Below, piece after piece: positions 1 to 10,269 of a DNA stretch of 64,000 nt (positions are counted from its first letter, which is position 1; the number at the start of each line of letters is the position of its first letter). Below the pieces are notes generated by a model, which was given only the letters and a program-made list of their open reading frames with translations, was not told where the DNA came from and ran no database searches. Origin of the DNA: Microbacterium sp. 1.5R (lineage in GTDB: Bacteria; Actinomycetota; Actinomycetes; Actinomycetales; Microbacteriaceae); the NCBI RefSeq assembly GCF_001889265.1, contig NZ_CP018151.1:3162001-3226000 (forward strand). Reading direction: 5' to 3'. The position numbers and the translations under genes are program-made.

Positions 1-1531
<1,531 letters not shown>

Positions 1532-1535
<4 letters not shown>

Positions 1536-2284
1536 CGGGCGTCCTCCTTCCGCCGCGCGGCGAACGCACGGGCCTGTGAGACGAGATCGGTGAAGAGCCG
1601 CCGATCCTCGGCGTTCTCCTCGGGGTGCCATTGGACGCCGACGATGTGGCCGGCTGACGTGTCGACGAAGGCCTGCACGAGGCCGTCGTCCGAATGCGCG
1701 GCGGCGACGAGCCCCTCGCCGAGACGGTCGACCCCCTGGTGGTGGTAGCTGTGCACCCGCATCTCGGTCTCGCCGATGATGTCGGCGAGGGGTGTGTCGG
1801 TCGACACCGCGACGTCGTTCTCGGCGAAGACACCGCCGCCGATGCGGTACTTCTCGGTGCCGAGCGACTCGGGCAGGTGCTGCTGCAGGGTTCCGCCGCG
1901 GGCGACGTTCACGAGCTGCAGACCGCGGCAGATGGCGAGCACCGGGATGCCACGACGCTCGGCCGCCTGGAAGAGCGCGAGCTCCCACGCGTCGCGGTCG
2001 ACCCTCGCGGGGTCGGTGAGCGGATGCCGGTCCTCGCCGTACAGCTCGGGCGCGACGTCCGCCCCGCCGGAGAGCACGAGGCCGTGCATGCCCGAGATCG
2101 CCGCATCTGCAGCACCCGGATCCTGTGGTGGAAGAAGAAGGGCGATGCCGCCGGAGGAGGTCACGCTTGTGAGGTACTGCTCCGGCAGGAACGCGGCCCT
2201 GACATCCCACACCCCCTGCTGCGCGCGCTCGAGATAGGTCGTGACGCCGATCAGCGGCGCGGGGTCAGAGGCGCTCGAAGCCAC
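1532..2284 (-). CDS. Gamma-glutamyl amide hydrolase, class I glutamine amidotransferase fold (PuuD-like)
   Basis: 250 residues with the class I GATase layout of peptidase C26. The start is PLIGVTTYLERAQQGVWD. LVLSGGADVAPELYG forms the oxyanion region, the nucleophile Cys is in AICRGLQLVNV, and the His-Glu pair is in VQWHPEE near the C-terminus. In the polyamine route PuuD hydrolyses gamma-glutamyl-GABA to glutamate and GABA; here it should release glutamate from the oxidised gamma-glutamyl product. It overlaps the ligase gene by 20 bp and the aldehyde dehydrogenase by 4 bp, so the three are one tight operon. Confidence 0.9.
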
Positions 2285-3620
2285 GGATGCGCTCCCAGTC
2301 GGTGACGGCCGCGTCGTAGGCTTCCACCTCGATGCGGGCCTGGTTCAGATAGTGCTCGACCACGTCGTCGCCGAACGCCGCCCGCGCGACGATCGATTCG
2401 CTGAACAGCTTCGCCGCCTCGCGCAGGGTGGTCGGCAGGTGGTCGACCGCATCCTCGTAGGCGTTGCCGGTGAAGCGCTCGGGCAGCGGCAGTTCGTTCT
2501 CGATGCCGTGCAGACCGCCCGCGATGATCGCCGAGATCGCGAGGTACGGGTTCACATCTCCGCCGGGCACCCGGTTCTCGACCCGCAGCCCCGATCCATG
2601 GCCGACTACCCGCAGAGCGCAGGTGCGGTTGTCGATGCCCCATGCCACACCGGTCGGCGCGAAGCTGCCCTTCGCGAAACGCTTGTACGAGTTGATGTTG
2701 GGCGCGAGCAGCAGGGTGAATTCGCGCAGAGTGGCGAGGATGCCGGCGATCCAGTGCTCCATGACGGGACTGAAGCCGTGCTCTCCGTCGCCTGCCATGA
2801 CCGGGGCACCCGACTCGTCGCGCAGCGACAGGTGGATGTGACAGCTGTTGCCCTCCCGCTCGTTGAACTTGGCCATGAACGTGAGCGCCTTGCCGTGCTG
2901 CTCGGCGATCTCCTTCGCGCCGTTCTTGTAGATCGCGTGCTGGTCGGCGGTCTCCCGCACCTCCGCATACCGGAACGCGATCTCCTGCTGACCGAAGTTG
3001 CACTCGCCCTTCACGCCCTCGCAGTACAGGCCCGCGCCGTCCATGCTGTTGCGGATGTCACGCAGCAGCGGCTCCATGCGGGTCGAGGCGAGCAGGTTGT
3101 AGTCGACGTTGTAGTCGGTCGCGGGTGTCAGCCCGTCGTACTTGCGCGCCCAGGCGTCGCGGTAGGTGTTGTCGAAGACGATGAACTCGAGCTCGGTGCC
3201 CGAGTACGCGGTCCAGCCCCGCTCGGCGAGGCGGTCGCGCTGGCGATCGAGGATCGCCCGGGGCGAGGGCCCGACGGGTTCGCCGTTCTGCCACACGAGA
3301 TCGGACATGACCAGCGCGGTGCCCTCGAGCCACGGGATGTTGCGCAGGGTCTCGACGTCGGGCTTCAGCACCATGTCTCCGTAGCCGCGGTCCCACCCCG
3401 ACATCGCATAGCCGTCGACGGTGTTCATGTCGACGTCGACCGACAGCAGGTAGTCGCAGGCCTCGGCCCCGTGAGCCAGGATGTCCTCCTGGAACAGCCG
3501 CGCCGACACGCGTTTGCCGACCAGTCGCCCCTGCGCATCCGCGAAGGCCACGATCACCGTGTCGATCTCACCGGCGGCGATGCCGGCATCCAGCTGTTCG
3601 ATGCTCAGGTTGCCCGACAT
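2265..3620 (-). CDS. Glutamine synthetase family gamma-glutamyl-amine ligase (PuuA/GlnA4-like)
   Basis: 451 residues of the glutamine synthetase superfamily, in the non-GlnA group that ligates glutamate to amines using ATP. Visible are the N-terminal beta-grasp part (GRLVGKRVSARLF), catalytic-domain segments (YSGTELEFIVF, NSCHIHLSLRD, RVVGHGSGLRVENRVPGGD) and the C-terminal YLNQARIEVEAYDAAVTDWE. The typical adenylylation loop of GlnA is not apparent. Its PuuD-like and aldehyde dehydrogenase partners point to gamma-glutamylputrescine or gamma-glutamylethanolamide synthetase. The divergent ethanolamine-type permease favours the second, which is the reaction described for Streptomyces GlnA4. First gene of the leftward operon. 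Confidence 0.88.
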   Translation of the reverse strand: MSGNLSIEQLDAGIAAGEIDTVIVAFADAQGRLVGKRVSARLFQEDILAHGAEACDYLLSVDVDMNTVDGYAMSGWDRGYGDMVLKPDVETLRNIPWLEGTALVMSDLVWQNGEPVGPSPRAILDRQRDRLAERGWTAYSGTELEFIVFDNTYRDAWARKYDGLTPATDYNVDYNLLASTRMEPLLRDIRNSMDGAGLYCEGVKGECNFGQQEIAFRYAEVRETADQHAIYKNGAKEIAEQHGKALTFMAKFNEREGNSCHIHLSLRDESGAPVMAGDGEHGFSPVMEHWIAGILATLREFTLLLAPNINSYKRFAKGSFAPTGVAWGIDNRTCALRVVGHGSGLRVENRVPGGDVNPYLAISAIIAGGLHGIENELPLPERFTGNAYEDAVDHLPTTLREAAKLFSESIVARAAFGDDVVEHYLNQARIEVEAYDAAVTDWERIRGFERL

Positions 3621-3685
3621 CTGACGCTCCGTTCTCGTGCGGTGAAGCGATCGGCCGACCGGCTTCGCCCTCAGAGTAGATCAAC

Positions 3686-3706
3686 TCGTCGTTTAAAGGT
3701 AGACGA
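3686..3706. promoter_or_regulatory. Possible operator in the ligase/permease divergent promoter region
   Basis: The 156 bp between the two divergent genes hold an inverted repeat with 5-bp arms (TCGTC / GACGA) around an AT-rich 11-bp centre. This is the least GC-rich stretch nearby. A TTGACT at 3715-3720 could be a -35 element for the permease, but no good -10 was seen. The assignment is weak and rests on position and symmetry alone. Confidence 0.2.
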
Positions 3707-3776
3707 AACCACCATTGACTGTCACAATCATCCGCAAGGTGCACCCGGCGCCTGCACGCATGCGAACGGAGAGCGG

Positions 3777-5324
3777 ATGTCCCAGCAGAGCAATGAATCC
3801 CGCAAGGTCGCCGGAGCGACCTATACACGTGCCGGGAGTGACTACTTCGAGAAACGGACGCTGAAGAGGTCGGCCGGCGTCTGGGGCCTGTGGGGTCTGG
3901 CGGTCGCCGCGGTGATCTCGGGCGACTTCTCCGGCTGGAACTTCGGCATCGACTTCGCGGGTTTCGGCGGGATGCTGATCGCGTTCGCCATCCTCGTGGC
4001 GATGTACTACGGCATGATCTTCGCGATCGGCGAGATGGCGGCCGCGATGCCGCATACCGGCGGCGCGTACTCCTTCGCCCGCTCGGCCATGGGTCCGTGG
4101 GGCGGTCTCGTCACCGGAGCCGCCGAGACCATCGAGTACGTCGCGACCACGGCGGTGATCGTCTACTTCTCGGCGTCGTATGCCAACGGCATCACGAGCG
4201 AGCTGCTCGGTCTCGAACTGCCGGGCTGGGTCTGGTACCTCATCCTCTACGTCGTCTTCATCGCCCTGAACTCCGCGGGCGCCGCCATCTCGTTCCGCTT
4301 CGCGATCGTCGTCTCCGTGATCTCCATCGGCATCATCCTGGTGTTCTCCGCCATGGCCCTCTTCTCCGGCGCGTTCTCGTGGGATGCCCTGTGGGACATC
4401 GTCCCCGACGAGGGCCAGACCGCGTTCCTTCCGCACGGCGTCCTGCCGATCCTGTTCGCGCTGCCGTTCGCGATGTGGTTCTTCCTCGGCATCGAGGAGC
4501 TCCCGCTCGCGGCCGAGGAGTCGCACAACCCGACCCGCGACATCCCGAAGGCAGGATTCTGGGCACGCGGCACCCTGATCGTCACCGGACTCCTGGTGCT
4601 GTTCCTGAACACCGGCGTGATCGGCGCCGAGGCCACCGGCACCGCCGGTGAGCCGCTGCTCGACGGCTTCCGCGCGATCGTCGGCGACCAGCTCGCCGCC
4701 GTGCTCGCGCTGTTCGCCCTCATCGGCCTGCTCGCGTCGCTGCAGGGAATCATGTTCGCCTACGGACGCAACATGTACTCCCTGTCCCGCGCCGGCTACT
4801 ACCCCCGCTTCCTCTCGCTCACCGGAAAGCGGCAGACCCCGTGGGTCGCGCTCACTGTCGGCGCGGCGGTCGGCTTCGTCGCGCTGATCGTGCTCGACGT
4901 GCTCACGGCCGTCGACTCGGAGGGTGCCGGAACGGTCGCCGGCGCGATCGTGCTGAACATCGCCGTCTGGGGAGCCGTCGTCGCCTATGGACTGCAGCTC
5001 GTGTCGTTCATCATCCTGCGCAAGAAGTTCCCCAACGTCGACCGTCCGTACGTCAGCCCGTGGGGCATCCCCGGCGCGGTGATCGCCCTGGTGATCGCGG
5101 CACTGATCTTCGTGGGCTTCCTGCTCAACCCGACGTTCGGCCCGGCGATCATCGCGATCGCGATCGTCTACGCGATCATCCTGCTCGGATTCGGCCTGTT
5201 CTTCCGGCACCGCCTCGTGCTCTCGCCCGAAGAGGAGTACGCGCTGTCAGGCGGTTCGCACGGCGACCCGCAGGCCGAGGGCTACGACGCCATGGAGGGC
5301 GAGGTGTTCGGCGGCGGACGCTGA
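3777..5324 (+). CDS. APC-superfamily permease, ethanolamine-permease type
   Basis: 515 residues with about twelve hydrophobic segments. The N-terminus has DYFEKRTLKRSAG followed by the first membrane helix carrying SGDFSGWNFG (residues 48-57), a combination I recognise from ethanolamine (Eat-type) permeases of the amino acid-polyamine-organocation family. IGEMAAAMPHTGGAYSFAR matches the conserved helix-2/3 region. The ATG at 3777 has GGAGAG just upstream; extending the frame further left only runs antisense to the ligase gene. Divergent transcription from the gamma-glutamylation operon suggests import of its amine substrate. The transported amine is inferred. Confidence 0.87.
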   Translation: MSQQSNESRKVAGATYTRAGSDYFEKRTLKRSAGVWGLWGLAVAAVISGDFSGWNFGIDFAGFGGMLIAFAILVAMYYGMIFAIGEMAAAMPHTGGAYSFARSAMGPWGGLVTGAAETIEYVATTAVIVYFSASYANGITSELLGLELPGWVWYLILYVVFIALNSAGAAISFRFAIVVSVISIGIILVFSAMALFSGAFSWDALWDIVPDEGQTAFLPHGVLPILFALPFAMWFFLGIEELPLAAEESHNPTRDIPKAGFWARGTLIVTGLLVLFLNTGVIGAEATGTAGEPLLDGFRAIVGDQLAAVLALFALIGLLASLQGIMFAYGRNMYSLSRAGYYPRFLSLTGKRQTPWVALTVGAAVGFVALIVLDVLTAVDSEGAGTVAGAIVLNIAVWGAVVAYGLQLVSFIILRKKFPNVDRPYVSPWGIPGAVIALVIAALIFVGFLLNPTFGPAIIAIAIVYAIILLGFGLFFRHRLVLSPEEEYALSGGSHGDPQAEGYDAMEGEVFGGGR

Positions 5325-5346
5325 CGCGGAGCGGAGGAGCGCGGCG

Positions 5347-5619
5347 CTACTTGCGGTCGAAGTCGAACGCCTTGAGCAGCTCGTCGACGGCCTTGTCGCG
5401 CTCCTCCCCGCCCTCGTCGAACATGTGCGTCACGTGCGTGCGCAGATGGTTCTCGAGCAGCAGGCGGTTGAGGGACTCGAGCGAACGCTGGATCGCGCGG
5501 GACTGCGTGATGATGTCCATGCAGTACTCCTCGCTCTCGATCATCCGCGCGACTCCGCGCATCTGACCCTCGAGGATGCTGGTGCGGTGCAGCGCACGCT
5601 TCTTGATGTCTTCGATCAC
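5347..5619 (-). CDS. CsoR/RcnR/FrmR-family (DUF156) transcriptional regulator
   Basis: A 90-residue all-helical DUF156 protein starting at GTG (IEDIKKRALHRTSILEGQ). Family features are the LEGQMRGVARMIE first helix, the helix-2 cysteine in EEYCMDII (Cys33), and the helix-3 segment NHLRTHVTHM. CsoR copper sensors use Cys-His-Cys at these positions; here the third ligand is His62, giving Cys33-His58-His62, closer to RcnR-type nickel/cobalt sensors. It sits alone between convergent or unrelated genes, so the target operon is not visible. Ligand identity is inference. Confidence 0.85.
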   Translation of the reverse strand: MIEDIKKRALHRTSILEGQMRGVARMIESEEYCMDIITQSRAIQRSLESLNRLLLENHLRTHVTHMFDEGGEERDKAVDELLKAFDFDRK

Positions 5620-5648
5620 GATTCGAGGGTACTCGGATCCTGCCTCGG

Positions 5649-6062
5649 TCAGCCCGAGAACGGGTTGAGGACAGCGAGTCCCGGGATGTCGAAGTCTCTC
5701 TCGTTGCGGGTGACCAGCGTCAGTCCGTGGTGCAGCGCGGTGGCCGCGATGAGCGAGTCGCCGAGCGGACGCCGGTTCGGCACTTGGATGGCTGCGGTGA
5801 TCTGAGCGATCGCCTGCGTCACCTCGAGAGCGGGGTGCACCAGTCCGCTTCTGACCGAATCCAGCCACCGTTCCAGAGACGCGGCGGCGACGGCATCCCG
5901 TCTCCGCGCCAGGAGGACGCCGCGCTCGAGTTCGAGCCCGGTGATCACGCTGATGTGAATGGACTCCCGAGCCGTCGCGCCGAACCACCGCGCCACGCCG
6001 AGGTCGGGCCTGGGCCGACGGATCTCCGAGATCACCTTCGTGTCGACCAGGAACGGTGTCAC
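5649..6062 (-). CDS. PIN-domain toxin, VapC/FitB-like
   Basis: A 137-residue PIN-domain ribonuclease. The acidic metal-binding residues are visible: Asp7 (FLVDTKVISE), Glu44 (TGLELERG), Asp102 (PLGDSLIAATA) and Asp123 (TRNERDFD). The order and spacing fit the VapC/FitB group, whose members cleave RNA and are neutralised by a paired antitoxin. Translation starts at a GTG overlapping the antitoxin stop by 4 bp, the usual coupling in such pairs. Length is normal and no catalytic residue is missing, so it is probably active. Confidence 0.92.
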   Translation of the reverse strand: MTPFLVDTKVISEIRRPRPDLGVARWFGATARESIHISVITGLELERGVLLARRRDAVAAASLERWLDSVRSGLVHPALEVTQAIAQITAAIQVPNRRPLGDSLIAATALHHGLTLVTRNERDFDIPGLAVLNPFSG

Positions 6063-6349
6063 AGGTCGATCTCTCGTCCGAAGTCACGCGATCTGTCGGC
6101 GGCGATCTCGTCCATGATCTGACCGAAGACGTCATCGGGATCCGCCCCCTCAGGGAGGGGCCGGACGACGTCCAGGAAGGATCGCGTGTCCTCCGTCAGA
6201 GCGGCGGGCCGGAGGCGTTCGTACTCTCCGATGCTCAGCAGTACGTAGGCGGGCTCGCCACGTCTCGTGATCATCACGGGCTGCCCGTCGGCGACGCGCT
6301 GAGCGCGCGCGACGGACTGGTTGAACTCTCGAGCGGTCATGGTGAACAC
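6059..6349 (-). CDS. Phd/YefM-type antitoxin of the PIN-domain toxin
   Basis: A 96-residue antitoxin beginning VFTMTAREFNQSVARAQR, the classical Phd/YefM fold entry. It is followed by GQPVMITRRGEPAYVLLSIGEYERLR, the DNA-binding and dimerisation part. The C-terminal third (DPDDVFGQIMDEIAADRSRDFG) is the flexible toxin-binding tail. A GTG at 6349 with an upstream GGGG stretch is taken as the start; the ATG at 6340 three codons in is the alternative. It precedes and overlaps the toxin gene and should autoregulate the operon with it. Confidence 0.88.
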   Translation of the reverse strand: MFTMTAREFNQSVARAQRVADGQPVMITRRGEPAYVLLSIGEYERLRPAALTEDTRSFLDVVRPLPEGADPDDVFGQIMDEIAADRSRDFGREIDL

Positions 6350-6368
6350 GATGGACCCCGTTTCGAAC

Positions 6369-6386
6369 TGTAGTGAGAGTACTACA
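6369..6386. promoter_or_regulatory. Palindromic operator upstream of the toxin-antitoxin operon
   Basis: TGTAGT and ACTACA form a perfect 6-bp inverted repeat with a 6-bp centre, about 20 bp upstream of the antitoxin start. It lies where a -10 region would be expected and is AT-rich compared with its surroundings. Phd-type antitoxins bind such short palindromes, so this is a likely autoregulatory site. Confidence 0.5.
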
Positions 6387-6467
6387 CAGCGTGGACTCGG
6401 TGAAGGGCGAACGGACCGGACGCTGCAAGCCGACCTCAGCGAGGACTCCCCGTGAAAGGATGACGTC

Positions 6468-7745
6468 ATGCCGCGAACCCCGATGGCGCTTCTGTCGCCC
6501 GCAGACCAGGTACGACTTCGCGCTCTTCGCCGCATGAAGGCGGTGGCTCTCGGAGCGCTGATCTTCATGGCGGTCGTGTTCGTGATCGCGTTCGCCTTCC
6601 AGGAGCGTCAGCCGTGGTTGGCCTACGTCCGCGCCGCCGCCGAGGGCGGCATGGTGGGTGCTCTCGCCGACTGGTTCGCCGTGACCGCGCTCTTCCGTCG
6701 GCCGCTGGGGCTGCCCATTCCGCACACCGCGATCATCCCGAACCGCAAAGACGAGATCGGCCGCACGCTGGGCGAGTTCGTCGAGACGAACTTCCTCGAG
6801 GCGAGCGTCGTGCGCACCAAGCTCGCGAGCACGGCGATCGCGAAGCGCGCCGGTGAATGGCTGCGTGAGCCCGCCCACGCCGAACGCGTGGCGGCCGAGG
6901 GGGCGACGATCGCGACCGCCGTCCTGAACGCTCTCAGCGACGACGACGTGCGCGACCTCATCACCGACCTCGCCCGCGAGCACCTCGTCTCTCCCGAGTG
7001 GGGACCGCCCGCCGGCGCCTGGCTCGAGAAGATCGTCGAGGCCGATGCGCATCACGGGGCGGTCGACCTCGCCGCCGACAGCATCGGCCGCTGGCTGGAT
7101 GCGAACGCCGAGTCGTTCTCGGGACTCATCTCGCGCAGGCTCCCCGGGTGGGTGCCGAAGCTCGCCCACCGATTCGTCGACGACACCGCCTACAACGAGG
7201 CGGTCAAGTTCGTCCGCGCCGTGCAGGCCGACCCGAAGCATCCGGCACGCATCGCCGTCGACGGCTACCTCGCCCGCCTCGCCGACAGCCTGCAGAACGA
7301 CCCCGCGACGAGGGCCAAGCTCGAGAACGCCAAGGCATCGCTGTTCGACAGCCCCCGCGTGGGCGCCCTCGCCGCCGAGGCCTGGGACACGGCGAAGAAC
7401 GGACTGCTCACCGCCCTCGCCGACCCCGAGAGCGGTCTGCGTGTGCGCGCGGCGCAGGCTCTGCAGGAGATCGGCGACAGGCTCACGACGGATGCCGCGC
7501 TGCAGCACCGCGTCGACACGTGGGTGTCGGATGCCGCGGTGTTCCTCGTCGACCGCTACCGCCACGACATCGCGTCGATCATCACCGACACCGTCGAGCG
7601 GTGGGACCCGGTCGAGACGACCGAGAAGATCGAGCTCATGGTCGGCCGCGACCTGCAGTACATCCGTCTGAACGGCACGTTCGTCGGCGCGCTCGCGGGC
7701 CTGGCGATCTTCACGATCGCGCACCTGCTGATCCCCGGGGTCTGA
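6468..7745 (+). CDS. DUF445 family membrane-associated protein
   Basis: 425 residues with one hydrophobic segment near the N-terminus (AVALGALIFMAVVFVIAFAF, about 25-44) and another at the extreme C-terminus (GTFVGALAGLAIFTIAHLLI). The conserved DUF445 signature GGMVGALADWFAVTALFRRPLG and IPHTAIIPNRKDEIG follow the first helix. The middle is long and helical. The biochemical function of the family is not established. The ATG is preceded by AAAGGA. It is separated from the downstream cardiolipin synthase by 135 bp, so a shared transcript is possible but not shown. Confidence 0.88.
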   Translation: MPRTPMALLSPADQVRLRALRRMKAVALGALIFMAVVFVIAFAFQERQPWLAYVRAAAEGGMVGALADWFAVTALFRRPLGLPIPHTAIIPNRKDEIGRTLGEFVETNFLEASVVRTKLASTAIAKRAGEWLREPAHAERVAAEGATIATAVLNALSDDDVRDLITDLAREHLVSPEWGPPAGAWLEKIVEADAHHGAVDLAADSIGRWLDANAESFSGLISRRLPGWVPKLAHRFVDDTAYNEAVKFVRAVQADPKHPARIAVDGYLARLADSLQNDPATRAKLENAKASLFDSPRVGALAAEAWDTAKNGLLTALADPESGLRVRAAQALQEIGDRLTTDAALQHRVDTWVSDAAVFLVDRYRHDIASIITDTVERWDPVETTEKIELMVGRDLQYIRLNGTFVGALAGLAIFTIAHLLIPGV

Positions 7746-7880
7746 GCAGCGCGGACGGCATCGCACCCTCCGGGTGAGGGCCTGTGGAGGGGCGGCCGCG
7801 CCACTGCTAGCGTGCACCTCACTCGCGCAGGTCGCACGGGGAACCCCTCTGGCATGCCGGCATCCCTCGAAGGAGGAGTC

Positions 7881-9341
7881 ATGGACTCGCTGCTCTCCGC
7901 GAACCTGGTCTGGTCGGTGCTCGCGATCGCGGCGTTCTGCATCAACGTGCTCGCGCTGATCTACATCCCGCGCGATCGCAAGCCCACCGCGGCGATGGCG
8001 TGGCTGCTGCTCGTGTTCCTGCTTCCTTTCATCGGCATCGCGCTCTACCTGCTCATCGGAGACTTCCGGCTGCCGAAGAAGCGCCGTGACGAGCAGCAGC
8101 GCATCACGGCGATGATCGCCGAGCGCGCCCTCGACGTTCCGGATGCCGAGGCTCCGCGGTGGCTGCAGCGTGTCGCGCAGCAGAATCACGCCCTCACCGG
8201 CCTGCCGATGGTCGGTGCCTCGTCGGCGCAGCTGATCGACGACTACCAGGCATCGATCGACGCGATGGCCGCAGCCATCGACTCCGCCGAGCGATACGTG
8301 CACGTGGAGTTCTACATCGCGGCGCGCGACGAGACGACCCGGGGCTTCTTCGACGCGATGGAGAGGGCCGTCGCCCGCGGGGTGACGGTGTGCCTGCTGG
8401 CCGACTACATCGCCTCGCGCAAGATCCCGAAGTCGGAGGAGACCTTCGCGGAGCTCGACCGGGTCGGCGTGACGTGGGCATGGATGCTGCCGGTTCGCCC
8501 GCTCAAGGGCGAGTACCAGCGCCCCGATCTGCGCAACCACCGCAAACTCGTCGTCGTCGACGGCCACGTCGGTTTCATCGGCTCGCAGAATCTCATCTCC
8601 CGCGACTACAACTCGGAGAAGAACATCAGACGCGGCCTCATGTGGCAGGAGCTGGTGTCCCGCGTCGACGGACCGGTCGTCGCCCAGGTCGATGCGGTGT
8701 TCCTGTCGGACTGGCTCATCGAGACCGGCGAGGACCTGTCCGCGGTCGAACGCGTACCGGCCACCGCCGTTCCCGCACCTCCACCCGCCGATCTGCACTG
8801 CCAGATGGTGCCGAGCGGGCCGGCATACGGCACCGAGAACAACCTGCGGATGTTCCTCTCGCTCATCCACGGCGCGACCGAGAAGGTCATCCTGACGAGC
8901 CCGTACTTCGTCCCCGACGAGGCGATGATCTATGCCATCACCACGGCATGCCAGCGCGGACTCGACGTGCAGCTGTTCGTATCGGAGCTCGGCGACCAGG
9001 CGATGGTCTATCACGCACAGCGGTCGTACTACGAGACGCTGCTGCGAGCCGGAGTGCGCATCTTCCTCTACCCCGCGCCGTACATCCTGCACGCCAAGCA
9101 CTTCTCGATCGACGACGACATCGCCGTGATCGGCTCGAGCAACATGGACATCCGCTCCTTCAGCCTCAACTCCGAGATGTCGCTGCTGGTGCGGGGCGGG
9201 TCCTTCGTCGCGCAGATGCGCCAGGTCGAGCAGAAGTACCGCGCCGCCGGGCGGGAGCTGACACTCGACGAATGGCTGCGCGAGCCTGCGAAGTCGACCT
9301 TCCTCGACGGCCTGTTCCGGCTGACGTCGGCGCTGAACTGA
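7881..9341 (+). CDS. cls: Cardiolipin synthase (phospholipase D superfamily)
   Basis: 486 residues. Two N-terminal membrane helices (about 8-30 and 38-60) are joined by IPRDRKPTAAMAWL and followed by two phospholipase-D domains. Both HKD motifs are intact: HRKLVVVDG near residue 219 with GSQN, and HAKHFSIDDD near 404 with GSSNMD. This is the bacterial Cls arrangement that condenses two phosphatidylglycerols into cardiolipin at the membrane. The ATG at 7881 has a strong AAGGAGGAG site; an upstream in-frame start at 7812 lacks one. TAGCGT at 7808-7813 may be the -10 element. Confidence 0.93.
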   Translation: MDSLLSANLVWSVLAIAAFCINVLALIYIPRDRKPTAAMAWLLLVFLLPFIGIALYLLIGDFRLPKKRRDEQQRITAMIAERALDVPDAEAPRWLQRVAQQNHALTGLPMVGASSAQLIDDYQASIDAMAAAIDSAERYVHVEFYIAARDETTRGFFDAMERAVARGVTVCLLADYIASRKIPKSEETFAELDRVGVTWAWMLPVRPLKGEYQRPDLRNHRKLVVVDGHVGFIGSQNLISRDYNSEKNIRRGLMWQELVSRVDGPVVAQVDAVFLSDWLIETGEDLSAVERVPATAVPAPPPADLHCQMVPSGPAYGTENNLRMFLSLIHGATEKVILTSPYFVPDEAMIYAITTACQRGLDVQLFVSELGDQAMVYHAQRSYYETLLRAGVRIFLYPAPYILHAKHFSIDDDIAVIGSSNMDIRSFSLNSEMSLLVRGGSFVAQMRQVEQKYRAAGRELTLDEWLREPAKSTFLDGLFRLTSALN

Positions 9342-9363
9342 GTGGCGCTCTCCCGACGCCGTG

Positions 9364-10269
9364 TCAGCGGGACGCGAGCGCCGCGAGCATCTCGAGCACG
9401 CACAGCGCGGCGAGCCTCACCGTGCGCAGGTCGTCGGTGTCAGCGGTCGCATCGACCTCGGCGATGTCGGCGCTGACCACACGCGGGTCGCCGACGATCG
9501 CGCGCACGAGGTGGCGCAGCTCCCACGCGGCGAAGCCGCCGGGAACGGATGCCGGGCAGCCCGGCGCCGCGGAACGGTCGGCCGCGTCGACATCGACGTC
9601 GAGGTGGATGCGGGCGGCGGCACCCGCTCCGGCGATGCGCGTCGCCTCCGCGACGACGTCCTCGATGCCCCGGCGGCGAACCTCGTCGAGGGTGATCACG
9701 CGGATTCCCCACCCGGCAGCACGCGCCGCGTAGGCGGCGGAGTTCGCGAAGTCCGCGATGCCGATCTGGACGATCCTCGTCGGGTCGATCCTCTCGCCGT
9801 CGGGCGCGTCTTCGATCAGCCGACGGACGGGCGATCCGTTCGAGATGCCGTCACGCAGATCGAAGTGCGCGTCGATGGTGATGAGTCCGGTGGCCCCGGC
9901 ACCGCGCGCGACCGGATAGGTCAGGGCGTTGTCGCCCCCGAGTGCGATGACGAGACGGGTGGCGTCAGCGAGCTCGCGCACGCGCCGGACGGTGGTCGCG
10001 ATGCCGTCCTCGCCGTCCGGCTCGTCGACGTCCCCGGCATCGAGCACGCGGAGTGCCGCCCCGAGATCGACCACGGGCGGCCCCATGAGCGTCGCGCTGT
10101 ACCGGGTGAGCGCCTCGCGGATCGCGGCGGGCGTCGCGTGCGCTCCGGTCGGTGACAGCGAGGTGCGCCAGGTCGGCACGCCGAGCAGCACGGCATCCGC
10201 GTCATCCCCTGTCTCGAACCCGGGCCAGGAGCCCGCGCGCGGCCAGAGCTCATCGTGCGACAGTGCCAT
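9364..10269 (-). CDS. hutG: Formimidoylglutamase (arginase/ureohydrolase family)
   Basis: 301 residues with the metal-binding motifs of the arginase fold: [17 protein letters not shown] and [12 protein letters not shown], plus a C-terminal VSADIAEVD. The enzyme would hydrolyse N-formimidoyl-L-glutamate to glutamate and formamide using two Mn ions. Agmatinase and arginase share these motifs, but the position as last gene of a complete hutH-U-I run identifies the substrate. It overlaps hutI by 20 bp. The stop lies 22 bp from the convergent cls stop. Confidence 0.88.
   Translation of the reverse strand: MALSHDELWPRAGSWPGFETGDDADAVLLGVPTWRTSLSPTGAHATPAAIREALTRYSATLMGPPVVDLGAALRVLDAGDVDEPDGEDGIATTVRRVRELADATRLVIALGGDNALTYPVARGAGATGLITIDAHFDLRDGISNGSPVRRLIEDAPDGERIDPTRIVQIGIADFANSAAYAARAAGWGIRVITLDEVRRRGIEDVVAEATRIAGAGAAARIHLDVDVDAADRSAAPGCPASVPGGFAAWELRHLVRAIVGDPRVVSADIAEVDATADTDDLRTVRLAALCVLEMLAALASR

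Noticed and set aside
2241..3776. N-terminal extension of the ethanolamine-type permease by 512 codons
   Set aside because: It is antisense to the ligase gene. The ATG at 3777 has a ribosome-binding site and family-like N-terminus.
6150..9101. A 983-codon minus-strand frame opposite DUF445 and cls
   Set aside because: Reverse-strand composition only; both plus-strand genes have conserved motifs and good starts.
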